Assembly (NCBI RefSeq): GCF_019890675.1
Contig: NZ_JAIOAA010000001.1
Coordinates: 62,001-126,000, forward strand
Direction: 5' to 3'
Source: Micromonospora sp. PLK6-60
GTDB taxonomy: Bacteria > Actinomycetota > Actinomycetes > Mycobacteriales > Micromonosporaceae
DNA length: 64,000 bases
The notes beneath the pieces are model-generated. The model had not been told where the DNA came from and ran no database searches. It saw only the letters and a program-made list of their open reading frames with translations. Positions 1 through 8,744 of this stretch are shown here, piece by piece (the first letter of the stretch is position 1; every line of letters starts with the position of its first letter). Both the position numbers and the translations under genes were made by a program.

Positions 1-423
1 CCCGGCCCGGTGCCGACCCGGCTGCTGACCAACACCGAACTGGTCGACGCGGCGTACGACGGCGGCCGCTACCGGCTCGGGCTGCGCCACACCGAACAGG
101 ACCGGGCGCTCACCCTGGACACCGAGGGGCTCGTGCTGGCCACCGGCTACCACCACCGGGTGCCGGAGTTCCTGGCCCCGGTGCGCGACCGGCTCCGCTT
201 CGACGCCCACGGCCGCCTCGACGTGGCCCGCAACTACAGCGTCGACCACACCGGCCGGGACGTGTTCCTGCAGAACGGCGGCACGCACACGCACAGCATC
301 ACCTCGCCCGACCTGGGCATGGGCCCGTACCGCAACTCGTGGATCATCCGCGAGCTGACCGGCCGGGAGCACTACCCGATCGAGAAGACCATCGCGTTCC
401 AAGAGTTCGGAGTCCCGGCATGA
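1..423 (+). CDS. desB: L-lysine/L-ornithine N-monooxygenase (siderophore), C-terminal part
   Basis: The gene enters from the left edge, so only the last 140 codons are present. The enzyme family is FAD- and NADPH-dependent and N-hydroxylates a diamine or basic amino acid (cadaverine in desferrioxamine synthesis) to supply the hydroxamate iron ligand. Visible family marks are the [13 protein letters not shown] segment (the ATGY motif near the end of these flavoenzymes) and the C-terminal stretch [15 protein letters not shown], typical of IucD/DesB proteins. Its stop TGA overlaps the ATG of the acyltransferase gene (ATGA at 420-423), and an NIS synthetase follows, which is the desB-desC-desD order. 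Substrate choice (cadaverine versus lysine) is inferred from that gene order only. Confidence 0.88.
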   Translation, partial: PGPVPTRLLTNTELVDAAYDGGRYRLGLRHTEQDRALTLDTEGLVLATGYHHRVPEFLAPVRDRLRFDAHGRLDVARNYSVDHTGRDVFLQNGGTHTHSITSPDLGMGPYRNSWIIRELTGREHYPIEKTIAFQEFGVPA

Positions 424-590
424 CCGAACGCACCGAGCGAAGCGAGGGCCGTGAGAGCATGCCCGGCCGGCACGGCATGACCGAACGCACCGAGCGAAGC
501 GAGGGCCGTGAGAGCATGCCCGGCCGGCACGGCATGACCGAACGCACCGAGCGAAGCGAGGGCCGTGAGAGCATGCCCGGCCGGCACGGC
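420..590 (+). repeat. Three perfect tandem copies of a 57-bp in-frame repeat
   Basis: Units are 420-476, 477-533 and 534-590 and appear identical base for base. Each begins with ATGACC and ends CACGGC, so every junction recreates an ATGA. The unit is 19 codons long and has no stop in the desC frame. It contains GAGCGAAGCGAG, a motif I recall as abundant near gene starts in actinobacterial genomes; that is memory, not a search. The repeat sits exactly at the desB/desC overlap. Confidence 0.95.
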
Positions 591-1160
591 ATGAGTTCCT
601 TCACCCGGGTCGACGGACGACTCGGCGCGTTCGCGCTGCGCCCGCTGGACGCCGACGCCGACGCGGCGCTGCTGCACCGCTGGGTCACCCACCCGAAGGC
701 GGCGTTCTGGCTGATGCGGGACGCCGACGTGGCGGGCGTCGCGCAGGAGTACCGGCGGATCGCCGCCCACCCGCACCACGACGCGTACCTCGGGTCATGG
801 CGCGGCCGGCCCGCGTTCCTGGCCGAACGGTACGACCCGACCCGGGTGGAGCTGGTCGGGTTGTACGGCCCGGAGCCCGGCGACGTCGGCATGCACTTCC
901 TCTGCGCGCCCACCGACACGCCGGCGCACGGTTTCACCCGCGCCGTGCTCATCACGGTGCTGGCCTGGCTCTTCGCCGACCCGGCGGCCCGCCGGGTGGT
1001 GGTGGAGCCGGACGTGCGCAACACCGCGGTGCACGCGCTCAACGCCGCCGTCGGCTTCACCGTCGCCGGCCGGATCCGCAAGCCCGAGAAGGACGCGCTG
1101 CTCAGCGTCTGCACCCGGGACCAGTTCCGGGCCGCCACCGGGGAAGAGGTGTCCGCGTGA
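420..1160 (+). CDS. desC: Siderophore GNAT N-acyltransferase (DesC-like) with repeat-derived N-terminus
   Basis: This acyltransferase would acylate the N-hydroxy-diamine, typically with succinyl-CoA or acetyl-CoA, giving the hydroxamate unit used by DesD. The conserved core begins at the in-frame ATG at 591 (MSSFTRVDG..., 189 aa, the usual length). Family marks are HPKAAFWLM near the N-terminus and [18 protein letters not shown] near the C-terminus (acyl-CoA binding region of IucB/RhbD-type GNATs). The frame stays open upstream through three copies of a 57-bp repeat to an ATG at 420 that overlaps the desB stop; I give the longest coupled start. The repeat-encoded 57 residues (19-residue unit [19 protein letters not shown]) have no counterpart in the family. 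Translation could begin at 420, 477, 534 or 591. The 3' end overlaps desD by a GTGA. Confidence 0.87.
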   Translation: MTERTERSEGRESMPGRHGMTERTERSEGRESMPGRHGMTERTERSEGRESMPGRHGMSSFTRVDGRLGAFALRPLDADADAALLHRWVTHPKAAFWLMRDADVAGVAQEYRRIAAHPHHDAYLGSWRGRPAFLAERYDPTRVELVGLYGPEPGDVGMHFLCAPTDTPAHGFTRAVLITVLAWLFADPAARRVVVEPDVRNTAVHALNAAVGFTVAGRIRKPEKDALLSVCTRDQFRAATGEEVSA

Positions 1161-2956
1161 CCGCCACCGCGTCCGTCGCCCACCTGACCCCCGGGGCGTG
1201 GGCGACGGCCAACCGGCTGCTGGTCCGCAAGGCGCTGGCCGAGTTCGCCCACGAACGCCTGATCACCCCCGAGCCCACCGACCTCGGGCGGTGGATGGTG
1301 CGCAGCGACGACGGCACCGTGCAGTACCGGTTCGCCGCCGAGCGCCTCGCGCTGGACCACTGGCACATCGACGCCGCCAGCATCACCCGGCACCGCGACG
1401 GCACGCGGCTGCCGCCCGACGCCGTCGACCTCTGCCTGGAGCTGCGTGGCGCGCTCGGCCTCACCGACGCGATCCTGCCGGTCTACCTGGAGGAGATCAC
1501 CTCCACCCTGGCCGGCACCGCGTACAAGCTCGGCAGGCCGGCGGTCTCCGCCGCCGAGCTGGCCGCCGCGGACTTTCAGACCATCGAGACGCAGATGACC
1601 GAGGGGCACCCCTGCTTCGTGGCCAACAACGGGCGCCTCGGCTTCGGCGTGCACGACTACCACCGGTACGCCCCGGAGGCGGCCGCGCCGGTGCGGCTGC
1701 TCTGGCTGGCCGCGCACCGCGACCACACCACGTTCACCTGCGCCGCCGACCTGGACTACGACGCGCTGGTCCGCGCCGAGCTGGGCGAGGAGACCCTGGC
1801 CGGGTTCACCGCCACGCTCACCGGGCTCGGCCTCGACCCGGCCGACTACCTGCTGATCCCGGTGCACCCGTGGCAGTGGTGGCACCGGCTCGCGGTCACC
1901 TTCGCCGGCGAGGTCGCCCGGCGCCGGCTGGTCTGCCTCGGCGAGGGGCCGGACGACTACCTGGCCCAGCAGTCCATCCGTACGTTCTTCAACGTCACCG
2001 ACCCGACGAAGCACTACGTCAAGACCGCGCTGTCGGTGCTGAACATGGGCTTCCTGCGGGGCCTGTCCGCCGCGTACATGGCGGCCACGCCCGCGATCAA
2101 CGACTGGCTGGCCGCGCTGGTCGACGACGACCCGGTGTTGAAGCGCACCGGTCTGTCGATCATCCGGGAGCGGGCCGCGATCGGCTACCGGCACCGGCAG
2201 TACGAGGCGGCGACCGACCGGGGGTCGCCGTACCGGAAGATGCTGGCCGCGCTCTGGCGGGAGAGCCCGGTGCCCGGCCTGGAACCCGGCCGGCGGCTGG
2301 CGACCATGGCCTGCCTGCTGCACGTGGACCGGGCCGGCCGGCCGCTGGCCGGCGCGTTGATCGCCGCGTCGGGACTGGCCCCGGCGGTGTGGCTGCGCCG
2401 CTACCTGGACGCGTACCTGGTGCCGCTGCTGCACAGCCTGTACGCGTACGACCTGGCGTTCATGCCGCACGGCGAGAACGTCATCCTCGTCCTCGACGCC
2501 GGTGCGGTGGAGCGGGTGGTCTTCAAGGACATCGCCGAGGAGATCGTGGTGATGAACCCGGACGCGGACCTGCCCGAGCGGGTCCGCCGGATCCGGGCCG
2601 CGATCCCGGCGGAGGAGAAGATCCTGTCGATCTTCACCGACGTGTTCGACTGCTTCTTCCGCCACCTGGCCGCCATCCTGCACACCGGGGGCGTCCTCGA
2701 CCAGGACGACTTCTGGCGGACGGTGGCCGAGTGCGCGGTCGACTACGCCGACGCCGTGCCCCACCTGGCCGACCGGTTGGCCCGGCACGACCTGTTCGCC
2801 CCGCAGTTCGCGCTCTCCTGCCTCAACCGGTTGCAACTGCGCGACAACCAGCAGATGGTCGACCTCGCCGACCCGTCCGCCGCGCTCCAGTTCGCCGGCA
2901 CCCTGGCCAACCCGCTCGCCCGGTTCGCACCGCCGTCTCCCGCTGCTTCCGGCTGA
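1157..2956 (+). CDS. desD: NIS siderophore synthetase (IucA/IucC family, DesD-like)
   Basis: An ATP-dependent NRPS-independent siderophore synthetase of 599 aa, the usual size for DesD. It would oligomerise and cyclise N-hydroxy-N-succinyl-cadaverine units into desferrioxamine in the cytoplasm. Recognisable motifs are GHPCFVANNGRLGFGVHDY, HPWQWWH, SIRTFFNVTDPTKHYVKTA (nucleotide/citrate-type pocket of the IucA/IucC fold) and HGENVILVLDAGAVERVVFKD in the C-terminal ferric-reductase-like part. The GTG start at 1157 overlaps the desC stop as GTGA, implying translational coupling. The reading frame is open further upstream but lacks a better start. An iron (DmdR/IdeR) box would lie before desA, outside the window. 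Confidence 0.93.
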   Translation: MTATASVAHLTPGAWATANRLLVRKALAEFAHERLITPEPTDLGRWMVRSDDGTVQYRFAAERLALDHWHIDAASITRHRDGTRLPPDAVDLCLELRGALGLTDAILPVYLEEITSTLAGTAYKLGRPAVSAAELAAADFQTIETQMTEGHPCFVANNGRLGFGVHDYHRYAPEAAAPVRLLWLAAHRDHTTFTCAADLDYDALVRAELGEETLAGFTATLTGLGLDPADYLLIPVHPWQWWHRLAVTFAGEVARRRLVCLGEGPDDYLAQQSIRTFFNVTDPTKHYVKTALSVLNMGFLRGLSAAYMAATPAINDWLAALVDDDPVLKRTGLSIIRERAAIGYRHRQYEAATDRGSPYRKMLAALWRESPVPGLEPGRRLATMACLLHVDRAGRPLAGALIAASGLAPAVWLRRYLDAYLVPLLHSLYAYDLAFMPHGENVILVLDAGAVERVVFKDIAEEIVVMNPDADLPERVRRIRAAIPAEEKILSIFTDVFDCFFRHLAAILHTGGVLDQDDFWRTVAECAVDYADAVPHLADRLARHDLFAPQFALSCLNRLQLRDNQQMVDLADPSAALQFAGTLANPLARFAPPSPAASG

Positions 2957-2997
2957 CCTCCTTCCGCGGCGGCGCCGGCGCGGGAGACGATGGGTAG

Positions 2998-3732
2998 GTG
3001 GATGTCGAGCCGATCGCGCACACCCCGCAGCCGGCGTTCTCCCGCTCGACCCTGCGGCAACGCTGGACGGACCTCACCTTCCTGCACTGGGCGGTCGCGC
3101 CGGAGGTCGTCGCGCCGCTGCTGCCCGCCGGCACCCGGCCGGACACGCTGGACGGGGTCAGCTACGTCGGCCTGATCGGGTTCCGGATGGTCGGGTTGGG
3201 GCTCGGCCTCGGCCCGCCGGTGCCGTATCTCGGCAGCTTCTGGGAGACAAACGTCCGGCTCTACTCGGTCGACGACACCGGCCGCCGGGCCGTGGTGTTC
3301 CGCTCGCTCGACGCGTCCCGGCTGGTTCCGGTGCTGGTGGCCCGGGCGACCCTGCGGCTGCCGTACCTGTGGTCGGCGATGCGGATCGAGCGCGACGGCG
3401 ACCGCCGCGTCTACCGGTGTCGGCGCCGCTGGCCGGGGTCGACGGGGGCGACCAGCCGGATGGAGGTGCGGGTGGGTACGCCGCTGGCCGACCCGAGCCC
3501 CCTGGAGCACTTCCTCACCGCCCGCTGGGGCCTGCACACCCGGGCGTACGGGCGCACGCTGCACCTGCCGAACTGGCATCCGCGCTGGCCGTTGCACCGG
3601 GCCGAGCTGCTGCACCTCGACGACGAGCTGGTCGCCGCCGCCGGGCTGCCGGCGCCGGCCGGTCCGCCGGTCAGCGTGCTGTACTCCCCCGGCGTGGCGG
3701 TGCGGTTCGGCGTTCCCGCCGCCGTGGGCTGA
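2998..3732 (+). CDS. DUF2071 (YqjF-like) family protein
   Basis: A 244-aa soluble protein resembling DUF2071/YqjF proteins: an N-terminal RQRWTDLTFLHWAV segment, then SYVGLIGFRM, and ETNVRLYSVDDTGRRAVVFRSLDASR, which are typical blocks of the family. The biochemical function of the family is not established. The GTG start at 2998 follows a 41-bp gap after desD and lies close to GGAG-like bases. It may be co-transcribed with the siderophore genes by position only; nothing in the protein suggests a role in iron uptake. Confidence 0.75.
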   Translation: MDVEPIAHTPQPAFSRSTLRQRWTDLTFLHWAVAPEVVAPLLPAGTRPDTLDGVSYVGLIGFRMVGLGLGLGPPVPYLGSFWETNVRLYSVDDTGRRAVVFRSLDASRLVPVLVARATLRLPYLWSAMRIERDGDRRVYRCRRRWPGSTGATSRMEVRVGTPLADPSPLEHFLTARWGLHTRAYGRTLHLPNWHPRWPLHRAELLHLDDELVAAAGLPAPAGPPVSVLYSPGVAVRFGVPAAVG

Positions 3733-3782
3733 CCGGGCGGGCCGCGCGGCGCGCGGGCGTCGCGGCCGTCGCGGGGCGGTCG

Positions 3783-3794
3783 GTAACCGGTTAC
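3783..3794. promoter_or_regulatory. LacI-type operator in front of the GH39-like gene
   Basis: GTAACCGGTTAC is a perfect 12-bp palindrome 42 bp before the GTG of the GH39-like gene. The wider context ACCGGTTACAGTCGACGA is almost repeated at the lacI/beta-galactosidase intergenic region (ACCGGTTACAGCGACGA from 12072). A shared LacI-family repressor, the one at 11009-12037, is the simplest reading. Confidence 0.7.
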
Positions 3795-3835
3795 AGTCGA
3801 CGAACCGGATCACCACGACCGCCAGGAGGACCCCG

Positions 3836-5689
3836 GTGACGAACGCCAGCGGAGCCCAGCCGTCCGACGCCCGGGCCGACTGGGCGGCCCGCATCGCCCG
3901 GCGCAGCGAGGAGGGCGGCGCCGCCGCGCTGCCCGACCTGCCGCCGCCGGCCGGGCTCACCGCCACCGCCGGCCACGGCCACGTCCGGCTCCGCTGGCAG
4001 CCGGTCGACGGCGCGGTCGGCTATCTGGTGCATCGCGCCACGCTGGACGGCGACCGGGTGTCCGGGCCGTTGCGCCCGGTGGACCACCTCGGCGGGGACG
4101 TGCTCTCCGTGCCCGACACCTGGTACGTCGACACCACCGGCACCCCCGGCCGGCGGTACGCGTACGCGGTGGCCGCCGTGCCGGAGGTGACCGTCACCGG
4201 GGCGCTGAGCGACCCGGTCCCGGCGGCCGCCCTGCCCGCCGCCGGCGAGCCGCCCACCGTCCACCTGCGCCTCGACGCGAACGCCACCGGCGGTCCGCTG
4301 CACCGGCCCTGGCAGCCGATGATCGGCTCCGAGCGGCTGTCCCAACTGCTCTGCCGGGAGCGCTCCGGTGGCCGGGAGATCGGCGCCGAACTGCTGGCCG
4401 CGCTGCGCCGGGTGCACGACGAGATCGGCGTGAGCACCGTGCGGGCGCACGCGATCCTGCACGACGACCTCGGCGTCTACCGGGAGGTCGACGGCGAGCC
4501 GGTGCACGACTTCAGCCGGGTGGACCAGGTCTACGACCTGCTGCTGGGCATCGGCATGACGCCGGTGGTGGAGCTCGGGTTCATGCCCCGCGACCTGGCC
4601 AGCGACCCGGAGCGCACCGTCTTCACCTACCGCGGCATCATCTCCCCGCCGCGCGACTGGGACCGGTGGGCCGGCCTGGTCCGCGCACTGGTGGCCCACC
4701 TGCGGGACCGCTACGGCGAGCAGGTGCTCGGCTGGGACTTCGAGGTGTGGAACGAGGCCAACCTGGAGGTCTTCTGGTCGGGCAGCCGGGCGGAGTGGAT
4801 GCGGCTGTACGAGGTGACCGCCCGCGCGGTCAAGGACGTCGACCCCCGGATCCCGGTGGGCGGCCCGTCGTCGGCCGCCGCCGGCTGGGTGGACGACCTG
4901 CTGGCCCACGCCGCCACCACCGGCGCGCCGGTGGACTTCGTCTCCACCCACACGTACGGCAGCCCGCCGCTGGACCTGCGGCCCACCCTGGCCCGGCTCG
5001 GCTTCCCGGACGCCCGGATCCTGTGGACCGAGTGGGGGGTCACCCCCACCCACTTCCACCCGGTCAGCGACGGCACGTCGGCCGCCACCTTCCTGCTCAG
5101 CGGCATGCGGTCGGCGGCGGGCCGAGTCGACGCGCTGTCCTACTGGGTGGCCAGCGACCACTTCGAGGAGCTGGGCCGGCCGCCGCGGCTGCTGCACGGC
5201 GGTTTCGGCCTGCTCACCGTCGGCGGCATCGCCAAGCCGCGCTACCACGCCCTGCGGATGCTCGCCCAGCTCGGCGAGACCGAGCTTCCGGTGCGGGCCG
5301 ACGGTGACGGCGCCGACGGCCTGGTGCAGACCTGGGCGAGCCGGCGGGCCGACGGCAGCCTCGCCATCCTGGTCTGGGCCGCCACCCTGGACCAGGGCAA
5401 GCGGGACGGCGATCCGGCGCTGGCCCGGCGGATCCGGCTGGTGGTCGACGGCGCGGCCGGCCGGCCCGCCCTGGTCTCCCGGCTGGACCGGGAGCACGGC
5501 GACGTGACCACGGTGGCGGACCGGCTGGGGGTCGCCGACTGGCCGACCGACGAGCAGTGGCCGGCGCTGCGCGCCGCCAACCAGCTCCCGGTGGAGAAGA
5601 TGCAGCCGGCCGCCGAGGCCGGGGCCGCGGTGATCGAGCTGGACCTGCCGCAGCCGGGGGCGGTCCTGATCGAGCTGCCCGGGGCCTGA
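3836..5689 (+). CDS. GH39-like glycoside hydrolase (beta-xylosidase family) with N-terminal Fn3-like domain
   Basis: A 617-aa enzyme without a signal peptide, so probably cytoplasmic. Residues about 40-125 look like a fibronectin type III-like beta-sandwich (GLTATAGHGHVRLRWQPV). A (beta/alpha)8 catalytic domain follows, with the clan GH-A acid/base in EVWNEAN (Glu307) and the likely nucleophile in LWTEWG (Glu399), as in GH39 beta-xylosidases. A beta-sandwich C-terminus ends the protein. The GTG start at 3836 has AGGAGG-type bases 5-10 nt upstream. A LacI-type operator at 3783-3794 matches that of the importer/beta-galactosidase locus at 12 kb, so it probably cleaves an oligosaccharide taken up by that importer. 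The exact sugar specificity cannot be read from sequence. Confidence 0.82.
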   Translation: MTNASGAQPSDARADWAARIARRSEEGGAAALPDLPPPAGLTATAGHGHVRLRWQPVDGAVGYLVHRATLDGDRVSGPLRPVDHLGGDVLSVPDTWYVDTTGTPGRRYAYAVAAVPEVTVTGALSDPVPAAALPAAGEPPTVHLRLDANATGGPLHRPWQPMIGSERLSQLLCRERSGGREIGAELLAALRRVHDEIGVSTVRAHAILHDDLGVYREVDGEPVHDFSRVDQVYDLLLGIGMTPVVELGFMPRDLASDPERTVFTYRGIISPPRDWDRWAGLVRALVAHLRDRYGEQVLGWDFEVWNEANLEVFWSGSRAEWMRLYEVTARAVKDVDPRIPVGGPSSAAAGWVDDLLAHAATTGAPVDFVSTHTYGSPPLDLRPTLARLGFPDARILWTEWGVTPTHFHPVSDGTSAATFLLSGMRSAAGRVDALSYWVASDHFEELGRPPRLLHGGFGLLTVGGIAKPRYHALRMLAQLGETELPVRADGDGADGLVQTWASRRADGSLAILVWAATLDQGKRDGDPALARRIRLVVDGAAGRPALVSRLDREHGDVTTVADRLGVADWPTDEQWPALRAANQLPVEKMQPAAEAGAAVIELDLPQPGAVLIELPGA

Positions 5690-5727
5690 GCGCCACGGAT
5701 GGCCGCCGGCCGGTAGGGTCGGCGACC

Positions 5728-6255
5728 GTGCGTATCCGGACCGAGGTTCAGCCCGACCGCCGGCGGTTGGCGGCGGCCCTCCGCCACGCCCAACGACGGC
5801 TGATCCTCGCCATCCGCGCCGGCGGGGTGATCTTCTGGCTGCTCGCCCTGATCTACCTGGCTCTCGGCGCGGAGGCCAGAGCCGTGCTGCACGCCGTCGG
5901 CGGGGCAGTCATCTTCTGGGCCGTACCGGCCTTCCTGATCTGGCTGGGCGGGTGGGCGAGCTGGCGGATCTACGGCATCCCGACGGGCTGGGAGTTCACC
6001 GACGACGGCGTGCACGCCCACAACGAGCTGATGGACTCGACGATCCGCTGGCCGGCGCTCAACCGGGTGACGCCGATTCCCGGCCAGCTGCTGTTCACCA
6101 TCAACTGGTTCCAGGTCGTCCCGGTGCCCACCACCGACATGGCGCCGGAGGACCTGCGGACCCTGGTGCGTTTCCTGCGCGACCGTGGGCTGATCAGGGA
6201 GACGGACAGCGAGACCTTGGCGACGGTGTCGTCGGGCACCCAGCCGAGGAAGTAG
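5728..6255 (+). CDS. YcxB-like membrane protein
   Basis: A 175-aa protein with two predicted transmembrane helices at about residues 27-47 (LAIRAGGVIFWLLALIYLAL) and 52-72 (VLHAVGGAVIFWAVPAFLIW), followed by a cytoplasmic beta-rich tail (GWEFTDDGVHAHNEL...IRWPALNRV...ISPR-like end). This layout matches the YcxB-like family, whose function is unknown. The GTG at 5728 is chosen because the hydrophobic segment and family start follow it; the frame is open further upstream inside the preceding gene's 3' end. It ends before a strong convergent terminator. Confidence 0.7.
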   Translation: MRIRTEVQPDRRRLAAALRHAQRRLILAIRAGGVIFWLLALIYLALGAEARAVLHAVGGAVIFWAVPAFLIWLGGWASWRIYGIPTGWEFTDDGVHAHNELMDSTIRWPALNRVTPIPGQLLFTINWFQVVPVPTTDMAPEDLRTLVRFLRDRGLIRETDSETLATVSSGTQPRK

Positions 6256-6270
6256 GGCCGACATGCGGCG

Positions 6271-6303
6271 GTGGGGCCCTCGGTCGCCGACCGAGGGCCC
6301 CAC
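6271..6303. terminator. Bidirectional terminator hairpin
   Basis: A perfect 15-bp inverted repeat, GTGGGGCCCTCGGTC and GACCGAGGGCCCCAC, with a 3-nt loop. It lies between two convergent genes, so it can end transcripts from both sides. There is no long T-run, as is common for actinobacterial terminators. Confidence 0.85.
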
Positions 6304-6314
6304 GTCACGGCACG

Positions 6315-7859
6315 CTATGAGGCGGCTCCACGCAGTTGCGGGAGGTCCTGTCCGGCCGGCACGTTGAACGTCTCCTTGGCGATCAGCGGACGGATCCGGC
6401 GTTCGAACTGCGGCGAGACGAACGCGCGGCGGATCAGGTCGTGGCGCAGCTCGTTGCCGAGCGCCGCCATGATCATGGCCTGGTCGAGCGAGAGGTACCG
6501 CTTGGCCACCGTGCCGCTGCCGACCGCGACCGCGTCGTAGAAGCCGCCGGGCCCGTACGAGTCGAAGTCGGCCTTGAGCCGGGCCAGGTTGTCCACGACC
6601 GGCCCCTTGGCGTACGGCAGGGCGAGGAACGCCGCGTGCGGGGTGACCACGCCGTCGCCGTAGTCGGGTTCCGGGCCGGCCGGGCGGCAGTCGCCGAACC
6701 CGGCGTCGTACTTCGAGCGCTCCATGTCGGACGGGTAGCCGTCGGTGTCCATGCCCATCGCGTCGACGCCCCACGCCATGTACCCGCCGGCCGGGTCGCT
6801 CGCCGGGGAGAAGCCCCAGTAGCCGTAGCGGGCGTCGTTCATGCCGTGCTCGATCTGGCCGGCGACCGTCGCGGGGTGGTTGCGGCCCCAACTGTTGGGC
6901 GCCCAGCGCGCCTCGGGCACGAACAGGTCGGGCATCAGCGCCTCGAACATGTCGCCGCCCCAGCTGGGCACGAACTGGATGCCCCGGTACCGGTAGGCGC
7001 CCTCGTACACCGGCACGCCCAGGTGGCTGGTGTCGAAGCCGACCGGCTGCATCTCGTGCCAGCTCCAGTCGCAGCTGGCCGGCAGGGTGCGCATGGTGTG
7101 GTAGTAGGCCTCCGGCGGGATCTGGCCCGCCGCGATGCCGAGGTAGGTGGCGATGCGCGGCTCGGTGACCGTGATGTCGTAGTGGTTGCAGGTGAACCAG
7201 ACGCCGGCGCGCTGCTGCGAGCAGCCCGGGGGTGGCGCGTCCCAGAAACCGCCGGCGATCAGGCCGCTGGCGCCGAACGGGGTCGCCGCGGCCGGGTTGT
7301 AGTAGAAGCCGAAGTTCATCTTCCGCAGGATCGCATCGGCCTTGCCGCGCAGCTGCGGCACGGCGCCCTTGACCACGTGCAGCGCGGCGGCGAGCCAGCC
7401 GTTGTCCACGCTGGACATGAACGGGTACACGGTGCTGCCGTCGTCGGGCCAGACCGTGACGACCGAGCCGTCGCGCGGGTCGTACCAGTTGTAGTACATG
7501 CCCGACGGGGTGTGGTGCTTGAGCCGGGCGAGGGTGTCGAGGGTCTTGCCCATCCGCTCGCGGGCCTCGGTGGGCGAGATGATGCCGAGGTCGCGGGCGA
7601 CCACCGTGGACCACAGGTAGCCGCCGATGTTGGTGGGTGACGTGTAGGTGGACCGGCCGCCGGTGGCGAGGTCGCCGGTGATGTTGTCGGCGACCAGGCC
7701 GGTGCCGGGGTCGGTCATCGCGGTCATCGACCGCCAGGTGTCGCGGGCGTAGCCGAGCAGGGCGCGGTCGGCGGCGCGGTCGGCGGGCGCGGCGACGGCG
7801 GCCGAGCCGCCGGCCAGGGTGAGGGTCAGCGCGAGGAGCGGTGCGAGTAGGCGTCGCAT
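6315..7859 (-). CDS. Secreted glucoamylase-like (PF10091-type) glycoside hydrolase
   Basis: A 514-aa exported enzyme. Residues 1-24 form a signal peptide (LLALTLTLAGGSAAVAAPA). The mature part is an (alpha/alpha)6-type domain with family-like blocks NIGGYLWSTVVARDLGII, SSVDNGWLAAAL, MFEALMPDLFVPEA and YGYWGFSPASDPAGGY. This resembles the putative glucoamylase family PF10091, whose characterised relatives include GH144 beta-1,2-glucan hydrolases. It is the last gene of the lacI-binding protein-permease-permease unit on this strand, 34 bp after the inner permease. It would release saccharides for that importer. The glycan (beta-1,2-glucan or other) is unproven. Confidence 0.78.
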   Translation of the reverse strand: MRRLLAPLLALTLTLAGGSAAVAAPADRAADRALLGYARDTWRSMTAMTDPGTGLVADNITGDLATGGRSTYTSPTNIGGYLWSTVVARDLGIISPTEARERMGKTLDTLARLKHHTPSGMYYNWYDPRDGSVVTVWPDDGSTVYPFMSSVDNGWLAAALHVVKGAVPQLRGKADAILRKMNFGFYYNPAAATPFGASGLIAGGFWDAPPPGCSQQRAGVWFTCNHYDITVTEPRIATYLGIAAGQIPPEAYYHTMRTLPASCDWSWHEMQPVGFDTSHLGVPVYEGAYRYRGIQFVPSWGGDMFEALMPDLFVPEARWAPNSWGRNHPATVAGQIEHGMNDARYGYWGFSPASDPAGGYMAWGVDAMGMDTDGYPSDMERSKYDAGFGDCRPAGPEPDYGDGVVTPHAAFLALPYAKGPVVDNLARLKADFDSYGPGGFYDAVAVGSGTVAKRYLSLDQAMIMAALGNELRHDLIRRAFVSPQFERRIRPLIAKETFNVPAGQDLPQLRGAAS

Positions 7860-7893
7860 GGGTCTCCTTGTCTGGTGCGGGGAGGGATCAGGG

Positions 7894-8742
7894 TCATTTG
7901 AGTCCGGTGGTGGCGATGCCGCGCAGGAAGTGCCGTTGCAGGACCACGAACAGGACGAGGACCGGGAGCACGACGATCACGGCGCCGGCGAGGAGCGGGC
8001 CGTAGTAGATGCGGTTCTGGCCGACGCTGAACAGCGCGAGCGCGACCGGCAGGGTGTACTTGTCCTCCGTGGTCGCCACCACCAGCGGCCAGAGGAAGTT
8101 GTTCCACGACTGCAGGAAGGTGAGGATGCCGAGGGTGGCCAGCGCCGGGCGGCACAGCGGCAGCACCACCCGCCAGAAGATCCGGAATTCCCCGGCGCCG
8201 TCGACCCGGGCCGCCTCGATGAGTTCGTCGGGGATCGACTGGAGGAACTGCCGCATCAGGAAGACGCCGAACGCGCCGACCAGGAACGGCAGGATCAGGC
8301 CGGCGTAGGTGTTGGCCAGGCCCATGTTGCTGACCAGCACGAACTGCGGGACGAACGTCACCATGCCGGGCACCATCAGCATGCCGAGCACGGCCAGGAA
8401 GAGCACCCGCTTGCCGGGATAGCGCAGCTTGGCCAGGGCGTATCCGACGAGCGAGCAGAACAGCAGGTTGCCGGCGGTCACCGCGGTCGCGACCAGCAGC
8501 GAGTTGAAGAAATAGAGCGGGAAGTCGAGCCCGGAGAACAGGTCGCGGTAGTTGCCGAGGGTGGCCGTCTCGGGCCACCAGGTCGGCGGCACCGCCCGGA
8601 TCTCCCGCTCCGGCTTGATGGACGAGAGCGCCATCCAGACGAACGGCCCGGCCACGGCGAACAGGCCGAGGATCAGGACGGCGTAGAGCGCGGCCCGCGC
8701 GACCCGGTCCCGGGTACGCAGGGCGGTGTTGGCCGAGGCCAT
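7894..8742 (-). CDS. CUT1 sugar ABC transporter permease (MalG type)
   Basis: A 282-aa inner-membrane permease with six predicted helices and the EAA loop that contacts the ATPase (ELIEAARVDGAGEFRIFWRVVLPLCRP). It ends in the usual short polar tail. The ATG at 8742 lies 2 bp after the stop of the other permease gene, with an AGGAG-like site inside that gene's end. It forms a heterodimer with the 8745-9698 permease and takes substrate from the 9700-10971 binding protein. No ATPase gene is present; an MsiK-like shared ATPase is expected elsewhere. Confidence 0.92.
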   Translation of the reverse strand: MASANTALRTRDRVARAALYAVLILGLFAVAGPFVWMALSSIKPEREIRAVPPTWWPETATLGNYRDLFSGLDFPLYFFNSLLVATAVTAGNLLFCSLVGYALAKLRYPGKRVLFLAVLGMLMVPGMVTFVPQFVLVSNMGLANTYAGLILPFLVGAFGVFLMRQFLQSIPDELIEAARVDGAGEFRIFWRVVLPLCRPALATLGILTFLQSWNNFLWPLVVATTEDKYTLPVALALFSVGQNRIYYGPLLAGAVIVVLPVLVLFVVLQRHFLRGIATTGLK

Positions 8743-8744
8743 CG

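Noticed and set aside
420..590. Tandem repeats as a CRISPR array
   Set aside because: The units are contiguous with no unique spacers and remain in frame with desC.
344..2836. A long 830-codon minus-strand open frame across the des genes
   Set aside because: It is an antisense shadow of desC/desD caused by high GC; its composition (Arg/Gly/Val-rich, no motifs) and lack of start signals are non-coding.
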